Origin: Angiostrongylus vasorum
Lineage: Eukaryota > Nematoda > Chromadorea > Rhabditida > Metastrongylidae
NCBI GenBank assembly: GCA_018806985.1
Contig: JADANN010000174.1
Span: forward strand, 3,686,501-3,750,500
Direction of reading: 5' to 3'
Length of the DNA stretch: 64,000 nucleotides
Part shown: one piece after another, positions 1 through 13,399 of the stretch
Layout of the letters: every line of letters starts with the position of its first letter
Position numbering within the stretch: the stretch's first letter is position 1
Program-made: the position numbers and the translations under genes
Notes under the pieces: model-generated
Seen by the model: only the letters and a program-made list of their open reading frames with translations
Told to the model about the DNA's origin: nothing
The model's database searches: none

Positions 1-231
1 AAGCAACTAAAAAAGATACGGTATGTATAAAAGGTAGAAGTATCTTTTTGGGAGAGAAAAGACGACATATCAACTTGTTCATATGTGTCCTTTTCTGCTT
101 TAAGGTCTCCTTGAAAACGGGTGAACTAACAGCTTCTTTACAGGAAAAGTATGAATATGATAAGGACCATACCACCATAAGACATTATCAATGAATAAGC
201 CGAATTCCGATACGAGCGCGGAAATAAGGGC

Positions 232-311
232 CACGAGAACGGGCGACAGAACGATAAAGAGGCCGACCCTTCACGAGAACGGGCGACAGAACGATAAAGA
301 GGCCGACCCTT
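232..311. repeat. Tandem duplication, 2 x 40 bp
   Basis: CACGAGAACGGGCGACAGAA begins identical units at 232 and 272. Confidence 0.92.
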
Positions 312-3260
312 CTCATTTACGCTACTATAAATTTGCACCTTTAGAAAAAAAAGAGAACAGCTGTTTTGAAAAGCACCACTCCCGTGCCCGGCAATACTGA
401 CGATAACTGCTCATAGTAGATGTTTGCTATCAAACTTAGAGCCAAACAGAGTGTTACCCTTCGACATTCGAAACGGTTCTCACCCTCCCACTTCGAGGCA
501 GAGGTGAACAGATTGTCGAATAATTTAAATAGAGATTTTTTGCATTCAAAAACTCATTACATGTCGTTCTCCATATATTACAAAAGTGCCTGAGACTAAC
601 ACAAATTAACGCAGGATATGGAAAATAATATACCTTGCAGAAAATCTCAAGGGTGTTTTCCAATCAGCTCATGGTGTTGGTGTTACCTACGGCTTCCCAT
701 AATGAACATTTACACCATGAAGGAAAAGAGCTAATGGCATGTGTTATTAGTGCTTTCAACAACAACATTACTGCAAACGTAAAATGGCGACTCTCATGGG
801 ACTACCTAAGACATGTAGCACTGCAAGCTTTTGCAAATCACCTTAAGTTCAACAAAGCGAACATTTCTGGTACATATTCCGGCACTCATAAAGTCACAAA
901 ACTGATGGCTTGATTTAACTGGGATTTCTGGATAGATTTCTGCAGTTTTTTTGTTCCAGTGACCAACAATATTAGACCAACTGAACTTATTGAAGAAGAA
1001 GCTCTTCTAATTAGCGAGAGTAAAGCCGCTACTTGCTTAACATCGTGTGTATATGATGGATTAGGAGGATATCTGTGAAATGATGGTCGCATATATGTCA
1101 GCCTTCTAGCCTTTTTTTTGCTAAGAGTTTGCTTGCAAAAAGTGGGACCTCTCACGGATCGGGGATGTGCTAGTAGTGAACACTTCGGCAACATGAGCAA
1201 CGATTATTTCTATAGCGCCAATCACTTCTATAAGCGAAGCTGCTTGTTGGCACGAAAATGACTGAGTATACCCGAAATTCCCCCGGAAAAGGAAATCGTC
1301 GTTCGATCTGTCCCAGGGTCCAAGTTTTGTCAACATCTCAACATCGTTGTGGTTGACCGAATAATATTTTGAAGTTGTAATTGACTAAAAAATCTAGTGT
1401 TCGAAATAGTTTCGAGCACTTGGATATCGTATCGGCCTCATGTTGGTCTTCTGAAGCAAGTTCTCTTTTTGTTACGCAAACTTACTTTAAAACAGATGTG
1501 TTTAAGTAAAAAAGCCGGCACGTCACTGAAGATCGCTTATTATGAAGAAAAGAAAGTCGCCATATAAAAATGACAAGATGAAGAAGGTGGTATGGAAGTA
1601 CGATGGAAAGGACTATGCATCCAAGGGCATACATATCTTCGCTGCTTTCCGTAATCCGCATCCGTCAGACGTGTAGGGGTAGAAGATGGACGACGGACGA
1701 ACAGGCTGCTTTACTTCGTGCTGCATCCTTCGAGACGACTGCATCCGCATCAGATTTCTTCGACCATATTCCTCCGTGTGTCAATTAGATGTTTCCCTCA
1801 AATACCTATAATTGCGGCTCATTAAAACACTTTCGCTTCTCTCCTTAATTTAATTGCATCGATTCAATGTTGTAGGACAGCGCTTTACAACTAATAAGGT
1901 GGACGATCCCCACGCCGTAGAAAATCAGAAGAAAATGAAGGCCGTAGGAAATCAAGATTTCACTGCACTAGAATAAAAAACCTTGCATCTTGTTAACATG
2001 AACTGAACTGATAGAATCTTCTATTCCTATAAGACATATTTTCTGATGTCTGAAAGGCGTGATTTTTTCAACCACAAAGGAATTGAAATCAATTCGTATT
2101 GTTGGTTAATTGTTAAGAATCCACATATTATTTATTTTAAGCCGAGCTGAGTAATGAAAATGGGGCTAATTTAGCAGATATGATGTTAAGAACCAGAAAA
2201 GCGAGTTAACGACGAGTTTTTTCTTTTCTCAATTGCAGTACATTCCAAACTTTCATATCTGTTGACAACTCTCTCAGGAAAGAAAGAGGCCTTTGGTTAG
2301 CCTTCCTCACCTTCGACATTGATTGTTCCTCAAGAGCACTCGGTAGCTGATAGGATTTGGGAATTATCCAATAGGCCATCATCACTAGTTTTTGCGTTGA
2401 GGTATAAAATAAAGTACAGAAAACGACTCGGCTGTTTTTGCACGGTGTCACGAAGGCGATTAGCGAAAACTGAGAGGAGCGCAAAAGAACCTCTAATCAC
2501 CTAAGTGTACGGAAACTTGCATGTTTAAATAGGTGGCAGTCATGAAAAGCTATCAGTTGAGCAAAGCGCTGTCCTACTTCGAAGTCTAACAATCCTTGCA
2601 CTTTCGCAATAAAAAGGAAAGAAGTGTTCTATGACTCCGGACCGAAGAAAAAAGTAATTAGATTATCGCCTGAGGTTGAAGTTCCACAAAAATTGTCATC
2701 TTATAGAACACCGCTCTTAAAATGAATGGAAGGATATCCCCCTGATGCACGGGAAAATGGGGGGTGCGATGTATATAAATTCTAACACGCGCTAAGTGTG
2801 ACGACTGTCCACGTGGAAGGTCAGAAATTCTTGGCACTTTTGATGAAATTGCACTTTCACCGTGACGAAAATACTCCTGTGTAAAAACGGGCTTCACGGA
2901 AAAGTTTGTTCTATGAGGTTACAGCTGGGAGCAAAAACAATCCGAAGCACCGAATCGATTTAAAAACCCCACGAAAAGCTCTTTCGATTCTTGACCACGT
3001 CGGCTTGAAAGCTGCGAATCTCTAAACTACTTGTAATACATTCTCTTAAGATGTCAATCACTTCCCGAAAAAAATTCGTCTATGCAAAAATTCAATGACG
3101 TGATCAGAATATCGTAGATGATAACAAGTAAAAATAAGGCTTTTGGGAGAAATTTGGTAGATGAATCCACAACCATTTATTATTTTCATAAATTGGCACA
3201 ATAGAAGAAACTTCTTCTTCTCCTAGGAGATCTTTCTGACGCGAATGGGTTTGTTAACAT
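312..3260. other. No gene recognised
   Basis: Apart from the half repeat at 1225-1372, no gene or known repeat is seen. A 92-codon + frame at 635-913 and a 92-codon minus frame at 2206-2484 have no recognisable motifs or splice context. Confidence 0.5.
1225..1372. repeat. Half copy of the GATGCTGAGATATTT foldback family
   Basis: CGTCGTTCGATCTGTCCCAG and CCAAGTTTTGTCAACATCTC match the right half of the 3.3 kb copy. Confidence 0.45.
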
Positions 3261-3261
3261 G

Positions 3262-3515
3262 GGTGAATTGACCAAATATTATGATGCTGAGATATTTTCA
3301 AAACTTGGGGGGCAGCACTGAGGCCCACGCTTTGCCTTTTCAGCCAGGCATATTAGTAATACATGGGCTCCTGAAAAAAGGTAATCGCGGTTCGATCTGG
3401 CCTGAGGTCCAAGTTCTGCAATTATCACAGCATCATGGTGCTTATATTCCACTGCATTGCCTGCCGTGAGAAATAAAAACAGGCAGCAAATAAAAAGTTA
3501 ATATTACGACCCAAT
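3262..3515. repeat. Foldback repeat of the GATGCTGAGATATTT family
   Basis: ATTATGATGCTGAGATATTT near the left end and CCAAGTTCTGCAATTATCAC then AGCATCATGG on the right form inverted arms around a tRNA-B-box-like GGTTCGATCTGGCC. Confidence 0.55.
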
Positions 3516-3807
3516 ATTAACTTTCCACTGTTAGATAGACTTTCCAGTAGGAATGCCCACTCAACGTTGAGAAAAAAATTCAGTGCTTATGTCTTTGGAA
3601 AAAAGAATAGGCAATATTAACGAGTGAGTTTAAAAGCAAAATTGTTGAAGTTCTAAAATTTGTTAGAGCACAATATACTCTGCTGTGTTGGAAATGAAGC
3701 TTTGCATGGCTCTGCACCAAAAATTTCTAAAGTTCTACAAGCCGATTTAGATGCAGTTCCAGCTTACCGTGTAATCACCAATTTCTGAGCGGCATATTAC
3801 CATCCAG

Positions 3808-4195
3808 GAGCCGGTAGCACAGTGGTGGTGGCGCCAATCATCACGAGCATGGTGCTGGTTCGATCTAGCCCCGGGCTCACCAATCCTATCAACCATCCGA
3901 GGTCGGGAAATTGATGCCGCATTTGTCTAGGGAAAAAATCACCCTATGTAATCCAACTGGGAACGCTCCAGCCTGGATATCTCAGGACTCCAGCGAAAAT
4001 CGACTCGACCAATATTCTATGATATTCAAGATGAAATGAAAAAACTTCAAGCAGCAGCTGATGCCACCCACACGTAAAAGTTGGAAGACTTTCGTAGATA
4101 ATGGATTCGAGGAAGCGAATCTAATTTGAGAAGTCCTAGGATCCGCACAGCTGATATAAAGATGGGTAGTATAAAAAAATAAAAATTAAAACGAA
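3808..4195 (+). mobile_element. SINE-B, full length (tRNA-derived)
   Basis: tRNA-like head with A-box-like TAGCACAGTGGTGG and B-box-like GGTTCGATCTAGCC, then a ~300 bp body and an A-rich tail (ATAAAAAAATAAAAATTAAA). Reference copy for the family in this window. Confidence 0.75.
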
Positions 4196-4479
4196 CAACC
4201 GGTCTGCGTTTTCTTTAACAGTGTTTGGTCATTGAAATATCTCTCCAGCTTAAAATTCATGATCGATAGTAAAAATACTGAGGTGGGAAAAACAAGACGA
4301 AAGGATGGACGGAGAAGGATTTCTTTCGTTGCGGTCCGTCCCGAAGTTGTTTTAAAAGACATCTTAGCAAGAGATCAACGAGAACTGTTACGCTAAAAAA
4401 TCTTTGCATTTGCGGTGCCGTCTCGAATAATAATTGCCTTTTGAAATTTGATAGATGGTTTAGTTCTACGGTTTACAGA

Positions 4480-5300
4480 GAAAGCCACACCATACCGCCA
4501 AAGTTGCTTAGTGTCGCATTCCAGTGGCTAATGAAGAGAGCGACTGGGATGAGAAGGGCACACGTATTGATGGTGGAAGATTCCTTTCAAATCCTCGTTT
4601 CATTGACCGTATCGTCACATTCTCCAAAAATATTAAGGAAGCGGGGAGATGATCAATGAGCTCAAAGAAAAGGGGAAAAAAAGAAAGGCCAACGCATAAA
4701 TCGGCAGAAGACCCACCACGAGAAACCAATGATGCGAACGCGAACAAATCAAACTGGATAGTTCTCTAACTACAGAGACCACCTCGTACGCATATCTTGA
4801 GCGTTCAGTGAACATGGATAACAACATGAAGGTAGAATTAGTAGAACAAGGACAGCACCATGGGGTACACTCTAACATGTCAAAGAAGCCACCTATTAAC
4901 TAAAGGAACAGGAAATCCGGGCTGACCTTTTCGATTCGAGAATGCTCAAGGCGTCTGTTACGCAGCAGAAACACGGGCTGATACTCCAACCACGCCAAGA
5001 ATACTGCGCACTACTTACTTACAAAGCGCTTGAACGATATTTTCTGAAATATAACAGCCATCCACAATATTCACCTGGAATGCGAAGCTCTGTTCTCCGA
5101 AATCTATGTCATCTTCAAGACCAAGGAGAACACAAATCGATAGCGAGACATGGATGTACCTGTAATATAATGAAAAGAACAGACGACAGATGAATGAAAG
5201 GAACCGTACAGTGGACTCCACTAGAATGCAGACGTCCCGTAGGGCGGTCAGCTACACGTTGGGCTGTTCGTAACTAAAGTCAAACACCTGCAGTTGTTTT
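4480..5300 (+). pseudogene. RTE-type retrotransposon 3' fragment (subfamily B)
   Basis: Decayed reverse transcriptase: SDWDEKGTRIDGGRFLSNP, then FIDDIVTFSKNIKEAGEMIN (FADD has become FIDD), then ETTSYAYLERSVNMDNNMK. Further on are the C-terminal HPQYSPGMRSSVLR and IMKRTDDR, and a frame reading TVEWTPRECRRP. Stops and frameshifts throughout. Confidence 0.7.
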
Positions 5301-5596
5301 ACAGATCACGTTCTGAGAGTCGTGCTCGCCTCCACGATTGAATCAAACCACTACCATGGAAGATGACTGCGAGACAAAGAAAATGGAATAGAAGATATTA
5401 TGGTGTCCTTGGAACACGTGAAGACGGGTCGTCAAGTATTCTAAGCAATGGCAAGCGGGTGGTGGCGTCGTTTAACAATAACTCCTGGTACACTGTTTTT
5501 CTTAAATGCACCACTATTAAAAAAAAGAAACAATCTTCTCATGAAAGCTTGGTAACGCAACACAGTACGCGGAAAGTTTTATGAGCGTAATTGGAG

Positions 5597-5613
5597 TGAC
5601 GTCACTGACGTCA
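5597..5613. promoter_or_regulatory. Two adjacent perfect CRE palindromes
   Basis: TGACGTCA at 5597-5604 and 5606-5613, one base apart. This is the consensus for CREB/ATF-type bZIP factors. No gene is recognised nearby, so function is unproven. Confidence 0.45.
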
Positions 5614-5619
5614 CATATC

Positions 5620-8160
5620 ATGTGGTGATAATTCTTCTCGTAAATAAAGCAAAGTGTAAATGGCTAACGAGCACAGCTGAAGTAAGGGAACCAATCGTCC
5701 CTTCCAACACTAATTTTCTTCAGAAAGAGCTTTTTTGAGTGCGAAAAAGCGGTGATTTGCAGAGCATTGACACGGCAGATGACTTCCGCAATTAGAGTCT
5801 AACAATCTTTACCCATCCGCCATTATTTCTTCGTAATCCGTTATTTCTTCGTAAGATTTCATAAATGATGGTAACGAATCCGCTAAAACTTTGTCTCGGC
5901 GAGATATCATAGTGAGATTAACTTGTAGAGCAAAAACGTTAATCGCTAAATAAAAGGATAAAGGATAAACCTCTCGGCATTGATCAGTTCCTGGAGGGAT
6001 GCGCCATGCATTCGACTTCATTAAAGATCGTTTAGAGGTGCTTGAATGCATATCTGGCCTTTACAATGACCCAAGATGGGCTACCGATGTATAGAAGGCT
6101 TGGTGGCCCATAGGCGCGGAGATCGATGCCTCGTGTGTGTTGCAGGGCGGTTCCGACCACTGCACCACACCCGCCAATCGCTAAATATGGTGTAAAAGAG
6201 AGCTAAACTCCCACAGAAATCTGTGAATTATGGTCAGTGCGTTGAAAATTTTTCATAAATCCATTTTTTAATAATATACTGCTTGATATCAAAGCCGACG
6301 TAGCTATATAACATTGGAGAGCGGATATGTCGAGGGCAGCCAGCACAGAGCTAATGAACACCGTGACAACGACGATAGACACCATCGAGACGAACCGCGC
6401 TTGCTGTGTAGTTTCATCACTCAAGGGATCGCACCATTGCTATTCTATAGTCACTTTCGATCCAAGCGAGATCTTTTTCAAAAGGCGGTTATGATTAGAT
6501 GGAAATATAGCGTGTGATTGTAGGGATTAAAATCCCATCACATCAGTTCGATTGGTTCAGCAACGAATTCGAAGAACAGGATTGACAACCAGACCGTTTC
6601 AGAATTTGTACACACAAATATGAAGATGCAGACAATGCTGTAGAACTGTAGAACATTGTACTACAGTGAACTCTACGAAAAAGGACATTGATAGCAGTAT
6701 ATACAAGGGTACGTTTCAGAGAAAAATCAGTCCATGTGTACTTATATAATGAAGTAAAGGGAAGAAGTACCCAATGAGGGAAATTACATCCAGCGGAGAC
6801 TGCCTCCAGACATGCACTTTCCTTCCAAAGAAATGAAAAGAAACAGTCATAACTAATGAGTGAAAAACTAATGAAATAGCTGTCATATATGAGAACAGTC
6901 TCGCGCAAGTGCACTTCTAACTAATAACCTTTTTTTTGGTAACCCAACGTTTCTTCAATAGTACTAGTCTTTTGTCCTATCGATTTTAAGACAAAACCGA
7001 TTAGCTTATTAATCTCTGTGCTTAATGAGCAGTGTAAATAATAGCTTGTGTACTCTACAGTGTAGAAAAGTTATCTTCATAGTTCTTGGTGCAAGTACCT
7101 TGTTCTCAGCACTTCTATCCTTAGCTTTTGCGATGTGGTATAGTCAAGTGGGGCGCACTTACTGGTACTGTCACAACTTCACCTTCACGCCAGTTCAGAG
7201 TCTTCACTCCTACAAAGTCAATAAGTTGGAATAGGATTCCAACAAAAGGATAACTATGACTGCAACTCCGATTAGTCAAGGGATGGATGGCCTTGTACAG
7301 AACAAATATTGCTCATAAATTTTGAATAGAACACCGATATGCAAACTAACTGTGAAAGTGAGTATTGATTTGTGCACAGCAAGGATTCCTCAGAGCATAC
7401 GAAAGTAAAGAATGTCGTGTAGAAGGATACAAATCATTAGTAGAAAAGAACAGCAAGAACCTTATAGACGTCGAAAAAATCTGGATGTACATTATTAAAT
7501 CATATAGAGAAGAGATTTCATTAGACGGGGCAGAAAAGAAAAACTGCATGCGAGCGTGAACGTGGGAATGGCTGAGCCCAATTCCAGAAAGGCATCAATT
7601 CTAAATGAAAAAACTCGAGATCCGAGTTTATTCGTGTATTAAACGATCGAAGAGCGGATGTAAAGTGAAGAGAGATCTCGCATACAGTGTTAAACTCGGA
7701 TATGCAGCCTGTGAGCGCAGGAGGGAACGTTGCTGACCCGAACAAGAGGTCAGTTGTTGCGCCGAAAAGCCCGACAGGGAAGTACGTATGGGAAGAACAG
7801 CGACCTGGGTGCTAACATCGTACATATTTCAAACAAAGTTCATGAAGGAACAAAAATCGAGGATCTTCATGGTGGCTTTCAAATCAATCGAAGGAATCCG
7901 AAGCGCCACGAGAGACGCGTTACAGGAGATGTGACAACATTTAATCCCGAACATGGCTCATTTCGTGCTTCGCTCTCTACTCATCACGAGATTGTGCTTA
8001 ACTTCCCATAACCAAACTGCCAACCACTTCCGGTTGCAGACGTATTTAATCTTGCCATTAGACACATGTTTTACAAAGTAAATTAATAACAACTGAAGAT
8101 GCTCTTGCATCAAATATGGCAGCCTACTCCAATAAGCTTTTACATATAACCCATTGTAAG
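5620..8160. other. No gene recognised outside one SINE-A
   Basis: Only the SINE-A at 5951-6178 is identified. Frames such as 6543-6914 minus (123 codons) and 7025-7234 plus lack family features. Confidence 0.5.
5951..6178 (-). mobile_element. SINE-A, minus strand, internally deleted
   Basis: The tail (GATAAAGGATAAACCTCTCG) and head are present; about 70 bases around the TCTGGGAGGATAGCAGCACT block are missing. Confidence 0.7.
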
Positions 8161-8163
8161 CAC

Positions 8164-8430
8164 TTGTAGCGCAGTGATTAAAGGCCCTCGCAATGCACAG
8201 AGAACCGCTCCCGCACCAGGCCCACCAAGTCTTCCATCTTTTTTCGAGACGGTGAATTTATACTAGACCTGTCTGGGAAGATAGGAGCACTGACTCGACA
8301 TGCAGGACATCGCAAGTCATCGTATAGGCCAGATTTGTATTCAGTCACCACCTCTAACGATGTTAAATGATGTCGAATGCATAGCACATCCCTCAAGGAC
8401 TGATCAAAACCGACAGCTTTACCCTTTTTA
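8164..8430 (+). mobile_element. SINE-A, diverged
   Basis: TGTAGCGCAGTGATTAAAGG head, CCACCAAGTCTTCCATC body, and the usual GACAGCTTTACCCTTTTT end. Confidence 0.7.
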
Positions 8431-8837
8431 CATAACCCATTTGCAAATTAGAGGATCTCTTTATCATAATTATCGCATAGATTCTCTTGCTAACTGCAAA
8501 GTCCACACATTTCCAATTTAAGTGAGAAGATGGACTGAAAATAACTGCGAAGTAGGAAGAAAAGGCACACACGAGCATAAAATTCAGTGACAAATCTGAA
8601 CGCCTAACCACCGATTGTTCGCTTACGTCATTTTCTGCCTCTGTGACACCAGAATTTTAACACCAAAAAGTCGGAAAGTGCTACTAGTGCTTCCATCATA
8701 AGACAGGAACTGTGCTTTGCTCTTCTGTCCAAAATTAGGCAGTTTTTTGATAAAACAGGCATGAAGTTCCGGTAATTTTTTCCATGTAAAACATTTCATT
8801 CTTCTCCTGTGAATACAAATGTGAATGAATTGGGGGG

Positions 8838-9113
8838 AGTATGGCGCAGTGGTCTGAGGTGCCGTGTAACACACACACATGGAATCGATCCTAACGCCCT
8901 TGGCCCACCAAGTCTTCCATCCATCCGGGGTCGGCAAATTGGTACCAGACTTGTCTGGGAGGATAGCATCAGTGGATCTATACATCGTTAGGCCACCGCG
9001 AGTCATTGTAAAGGCCAGATATGCATTCGATCAGCCCCAAACGATGCTTAATGAAGTCGAATCTACTGCGCATCCCTCAGGAATTGATCAACGATGAGAG
9101 CTTTATCCGTTTT
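8838..9113 (+). mobile_element. SINE-A, full length (reference copy)
   Basis: tRNA-like head ATGGCGCAGTGGTCTGAGGT (A box) and ATGGAATCGATCC (B box), then a ~220 bp body (GGTACCAGACTTGTCTGGGA, CATCCCTCAGGAATTGATCA) and an end GAGAGCTTTATCC. At least nineteen copies or pieces of this family occur in the window. Confidence 0.85.
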
Positions 9114-9114
9114 T

Positions 9115-11534
9115 TTAACCTAGCCACCAAAAACGAACACAAAGTGAAGTATTTCGGAACTTTCTTTGTTTCAGCTAAAATTTTATGGTCAGCAACAGTC
9201 GCATGCAAAAATAAAATTCATCGACCACCGTGCTATGCATTGTTTACAATCTTCCTAAAGACATCAGCTTCGCGGCGGTTGTTAATACAACGGGTCTTCC
9301 CCACAAAACATGTGAGGAAGGCATTAGATTTTTTCTACCTGTTTTTTAGTAAGAATTATTTCTGTGAAAACATCACACGACTCCCTCTAATACTTCCTGT
9401 CGAACATTTCGTTTGAAAGCTCAAATTATAGTGCGTGGGATAATCCCACATGAGAGTAATCACGCACTTCGCACACGAGTTCGCTTGTTCAATTTTCCAA
9501 TTCCCGGAATGAGATGAAATGATGAGGACACGGCTCCAACCGTCTCCTCTAGATGTCGTTCACATATGCATAGCAAGGTTGGTAAAACCTTCATTGCAAC
9601 ATTTGAATTCGATGTAGAATTAATGAAGCAAGAAACAGCATAGTGAAAAAGCAAACTTGTCCTAACACGATCCATGAAGAATTCATCCTATCCAGAGCTT
9701 CAGAATTCTTAGCTACAGAAGAGAACAAAGTAGTATCGTATTGGCAAAAATCTACAGATCTTAAAAGTTTTTGTTCCTATGCATAAAGTTATATCTAGCC
9801 TGTCGTTCAAACAGAGTTGTCATTTTTTTCTATCGCCCTATGGTGGATAGTGAAAGACAGAGGATTTCATAGAAGTAGCGACCAAATACATAGCAAATCT
9901 GAGCAGTATCGAAATCTAAGGAAGCCGTGACAATCGGTGGACCATAACGGCTTTGCTTTTACACTATACGGATGATGTGATCAGTCAAGCAACAACTTAC
10001 CACGGAATGGTACTCGTAGCGCTGGAGTGGCTTGATCGTGAAAGAAAACAAAACTTTCGAACTTTCCCATCGTTGGGATATCATTTATATTTGAATGTTC
10101 TCAAACAACGTCAAGAAATATCCAGGGTTTCCAAACAGTGAGCAGAAGGGTTAGCGTGAATGAAACGAAAAAGGCATATTCAGCACAAAACGCCTAAAGT
10201 TGGTTTTTCGAAAACTGACGAGAATTTCACCATCATATGGGCATTTGAGTAGGCAGAATTTCAGAATTATTTCCTCTGCTTAAGCATACATTCATTTCTT
10301 ACAAAGCATTCTTTCAGTTCCAATTACGACTGCAATTAATATTCAGACCTGTTCGACTAACAAACAGAAGCCCGCTTGTTCAACGACTTTTAGTTCTTCG
10401 AAATACGAGCCTCCACAAAAAACAGAGAAAAATGCCCAGTTTTTATTTATTGCTTAATCTTTTTACACGGCAGGATTTAATGTGACATAAAGTCACAAAA
10501 ATGCTGAAATATACCGGCTGAGAGAAAGGCAAGGCAAGGGCTACGGTTGGCATGGTGGATAGGAAGTGAGTCTCTAAAAGGGGTAACCACGTGTTCGAAG
10601 CCCAACTGCAATTCCAGTTTTGGCTCATTTACTAGTATTCTTGTGATTGCACTTCGCAAAAAAAAAGAACATGCTTCGTAGGCCTAGGAAATCAGGATTT
10701 CGTCTTCGTAGAACTTGAACACTTGTGAATCGTTGATAAATATCATCAGAATTAATCAATTTTTTATTTCAATTAATAGTGTCTAATATGAGTCGGCAAA
10801 TATTTGTTTGAAAGGGGAGATCGACCCTCACTTTCGCACCAAATGAATTGTACTCAATGCATGTTGGGAGATATGTGCTAGTGATAAATACACTCTATAG
10901 AGCCTTAGCATTAAAAAAGCGATAATCTTTTTTATAACTGGTCAAACGTCTTATGTGGAAATACAACGGAACATTCGTTAAACGTTGACAGCGGATTGAC
11001 AGAACAGATGGATAAATATAGGAGATCCAACCGAATCTCAACATGTTTTTGGTCCCCCCAACAAAACTGGCACTTAATAGAACTAAAGGTGTATGACGTG
11101 CTACGCTGATGATATGCTGGGTGGAGTGCTGAGTTGTGAAGGTGCTAGTGAATAGGTCACTAAAGTTAGTTGATAATTTTACAAAGTTTGGGCGGACTGC
11201 ACAACGAATTCAGTTTGGCCGCAACTGACAAGCTTCTTGTATAAATAATATCTTCACATCTTCATTTACCGAGTGTACGGGTTCTGTTTATACAAATGAT
11301 TATTGAGCATCAGACTTTCGACTTTCGTATTCTTCTCAATCTGCGGTGGAGGGTAGTGGTGGCACAAACGACTGCAGTAGAACTTCAAGCAAAGTCCGAT
11401 TTGAGCAGATTGTGTAGTGTCAAACTCAGTAACGAAAGAGTACGACTTATATATGTGAACGAGTTGGCTTCGAAATAGATTTCGAAAAAACACTACATTT
11501 TTTAACCTTTTTACTTACTTCCTACTCTTTTTTG
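9115..11534. other. No gene recognised
   Basis: AT-rich sequence. A frame of 131 codons (9021-9416) begins inside a SINE-A and is not convincing. One possible tRNA-like SINE head at 10.5 kb. Confidence 0.5.
10500..10640 (+). mobile_element. Possible tRNA-derived SINE head of another family
   Basis: TTGGCATGGTGGATAGGAAG (A-box-like) and GTGTTCGAAGCCC (B-box-like) at normal spacing, but acceptor-stem pairing of a real tRNA is not evident. Confidence 0.35.
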
Positions 11535-11815
11535 ATGGCAGGGTATATTGCAAAATATAACTTCAACGAAGCTGAGATATTTGCAAAACTCTGGACCGCA
11601 GATGCCTATGGTGGGGAACGAACGCGCTATTGTCTTTTCCAGGGAGTAACGCACTCACCACCACACCATGCGGGTCCTTCGTTTCGCCTATCTCTCAGCT
11701 AGTTCTATTGATCTTTTGCCATCAGCGATCATCCTCAACGGGATTGATCTGGGGAGCCCAAATCGGCATTGACCCCAGTTAAGCTGAGGCTATAGTTATA
11801 ATCACAATCACACTG
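11535..11815 (-). mobile_element. tRNA-derived repeat (family E), single copy
   Basis: On the minus strand CATGGTGTGGTGGTGAGTGC (A-box-like) and the CGTTCGTTCCCCACC B-box-like region at tRNA spacing. Same unit as in the 22.5-23.0 kb inverted dimer. Confidence 0.6.
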
Positions 11816-12059
11816 CATTTTTATATCACATTGAAATTTCTCCTATCGAGAATCCTTATTCGTGACAAATGCTTTCCATCTACGGATATACGGACAACTA
11901 GACTGGAGCAAAAAAAATTTCATTCGTGACAACCTCATGCGAGAACAGAGATCTGGTAAGATGCGAGTTAAAGTTGATATTCCTTCTCGCTTCACTGATA
12001 ACCTTGTAATAAATTTATGTCTTCTTCTGAAGTAAAGGCAATATCTTAATACAGGATTG

Positions 12060-13055
12060 ACTAAACAGCAATTAATGCTTTGGCGGTTTTGCTTCATTCA
12101 GGGCCTGGAAAAGTCATGCTGATATGCAATCCACTCAACCTCATCGGGAAAAAAAACTCAAGATCTAAATTTCAAAATCATTGGAAACAGGTTCCCTTAA
12201 GCAATCACCGTTTTATCTCCTTTAGTATTCCAGTAATTGATGGAAAGCACTCACACAGTGAGGTGAGGAATGTGGAAAAAATTCAGCATGTGGCACGTTG
12301 CAAGGTTAAACGTGATTACAAGGCACTGATCTCTGCGAGTTTTCTAGGGATTTTTTGATTTTATTCAGAATCCCTCAAGGACTGGTCCTCAGATATTTTT
12401 AGATTCCTATGCGAAGATAGTGACTTGTACTTTGAAATCTTCTCCGTTATACTTCCTTGTCCTAATCGCGGCTGCTGGACAATTTGTTCGATTTTAATTT
12501 TTCCACAGAGGTGTTCTTTCATATGGACGCAGCATATTGTAGCAGCTTCGCGACTATATTTGTCCTCACACGCTTTACACGAGGTCAGATACACCGTATC
12601 CGAACTCATCCAATCACTGCCTCTATCGTTACGGAAAGCTATGCAATTTTGCGTCGTGCATGGACGGTCACACAAGCGGTTACGAACTAGTGGACACTAT
12701 AGAATGTTTGGTGGTAGCTCAATTTCTCCTACCGCCCTTTTCAAGCATCGCTTTATAGCGCTGATTAGCTGGTTGTAAATGAAGAGCATGTTATACGAGG
12801 TTCGTTGTTTCTAGAATTATTGCTTCGGACTTTGCTTTCTTCTCTAAGCCTATCTCGAGGGACTAGTTTTTCGCAGATATTGGCTCTTTATCACACCGTT
12901 GAATGATTGCTCCGTCTCCTCCCTTCCTTTACATACATCGGTGGCTGTTCCAAACATGTTTCCCACAAAGACCCTTTTTCTGTGTGAGGGGTTACAGGAG
13001 AGGTGATGAACTACTGTGTTTTTTGCTGCTTGGCTTTCGGTACTACCTGGTGGTG
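12060..13055 (-). mobile_element. Penelope-like retroelement fragment, minus strand
   Basis: Minus-strand reading gives the RT tail (AKNTVVHHLSCNPSHRKRVF, about 12990-13050) and a GIY-YIG remnant (DWMSSDTVYLTSCKACEDKY, about 12560-12630). A degenerate terminal repeat lies at 12085-12150 (GGCGGTTTTGCTTCATTCAG). A SINE-B abuts at 13050. Interrupted by stops. Confidence 0.7.
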
Positions 13056-13399
13056 TAGCCGTCTTTTTTTCTTTCTTGGTAAGAGCCGCCGTTCGCATCT
13101 ACTGTGCTGATCCAAGCCGTTCTCACATTCCATTCGTTTCCTCGCATCATCATCCAAAAAGGTCTTCCAAGTTTTACGTGTTGCTTCAGCTGCTGCTTAA
13201 GGATTTCCACTTCATATTGAATGTCGTAAAGTGCTGGTCGAGTTGATTCTTCGTTGGCTCTTGAGATTGTTGGGCTAGAGCGTTCACACAAAGTCTCGTA
13301 CCAACTTCCCAAACTCGGCAGAACAGAGGATTTGTGAGCCCGAAAAGCGATCTAATGCACGTAACGATCGACAGCACTACTACTGTGATATTCGCTCCA
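13050..13399 (-). mobile_element. SINE-B, minus strand
   Basis: T-rich tail at 13058-13078, the body (GGTCTTCCAAGTTTTACGTG, AATGTCGTAAAGTGCTGGTC), and a tRNA-like head ending near 13399. Abuts a Penelope fragment. Confidence 0.7.

Noticed and set aside
8838..8910. tRNA genes at A-box/B-box matches (8.84, 22.45, 30.66, 41.38, 54.40, 58.32 kb and others)
   Set aside because: These are tRNA-like heads of SINE-A: they continue into the same ~220 bp body and lack proper cloverleaf pairing.
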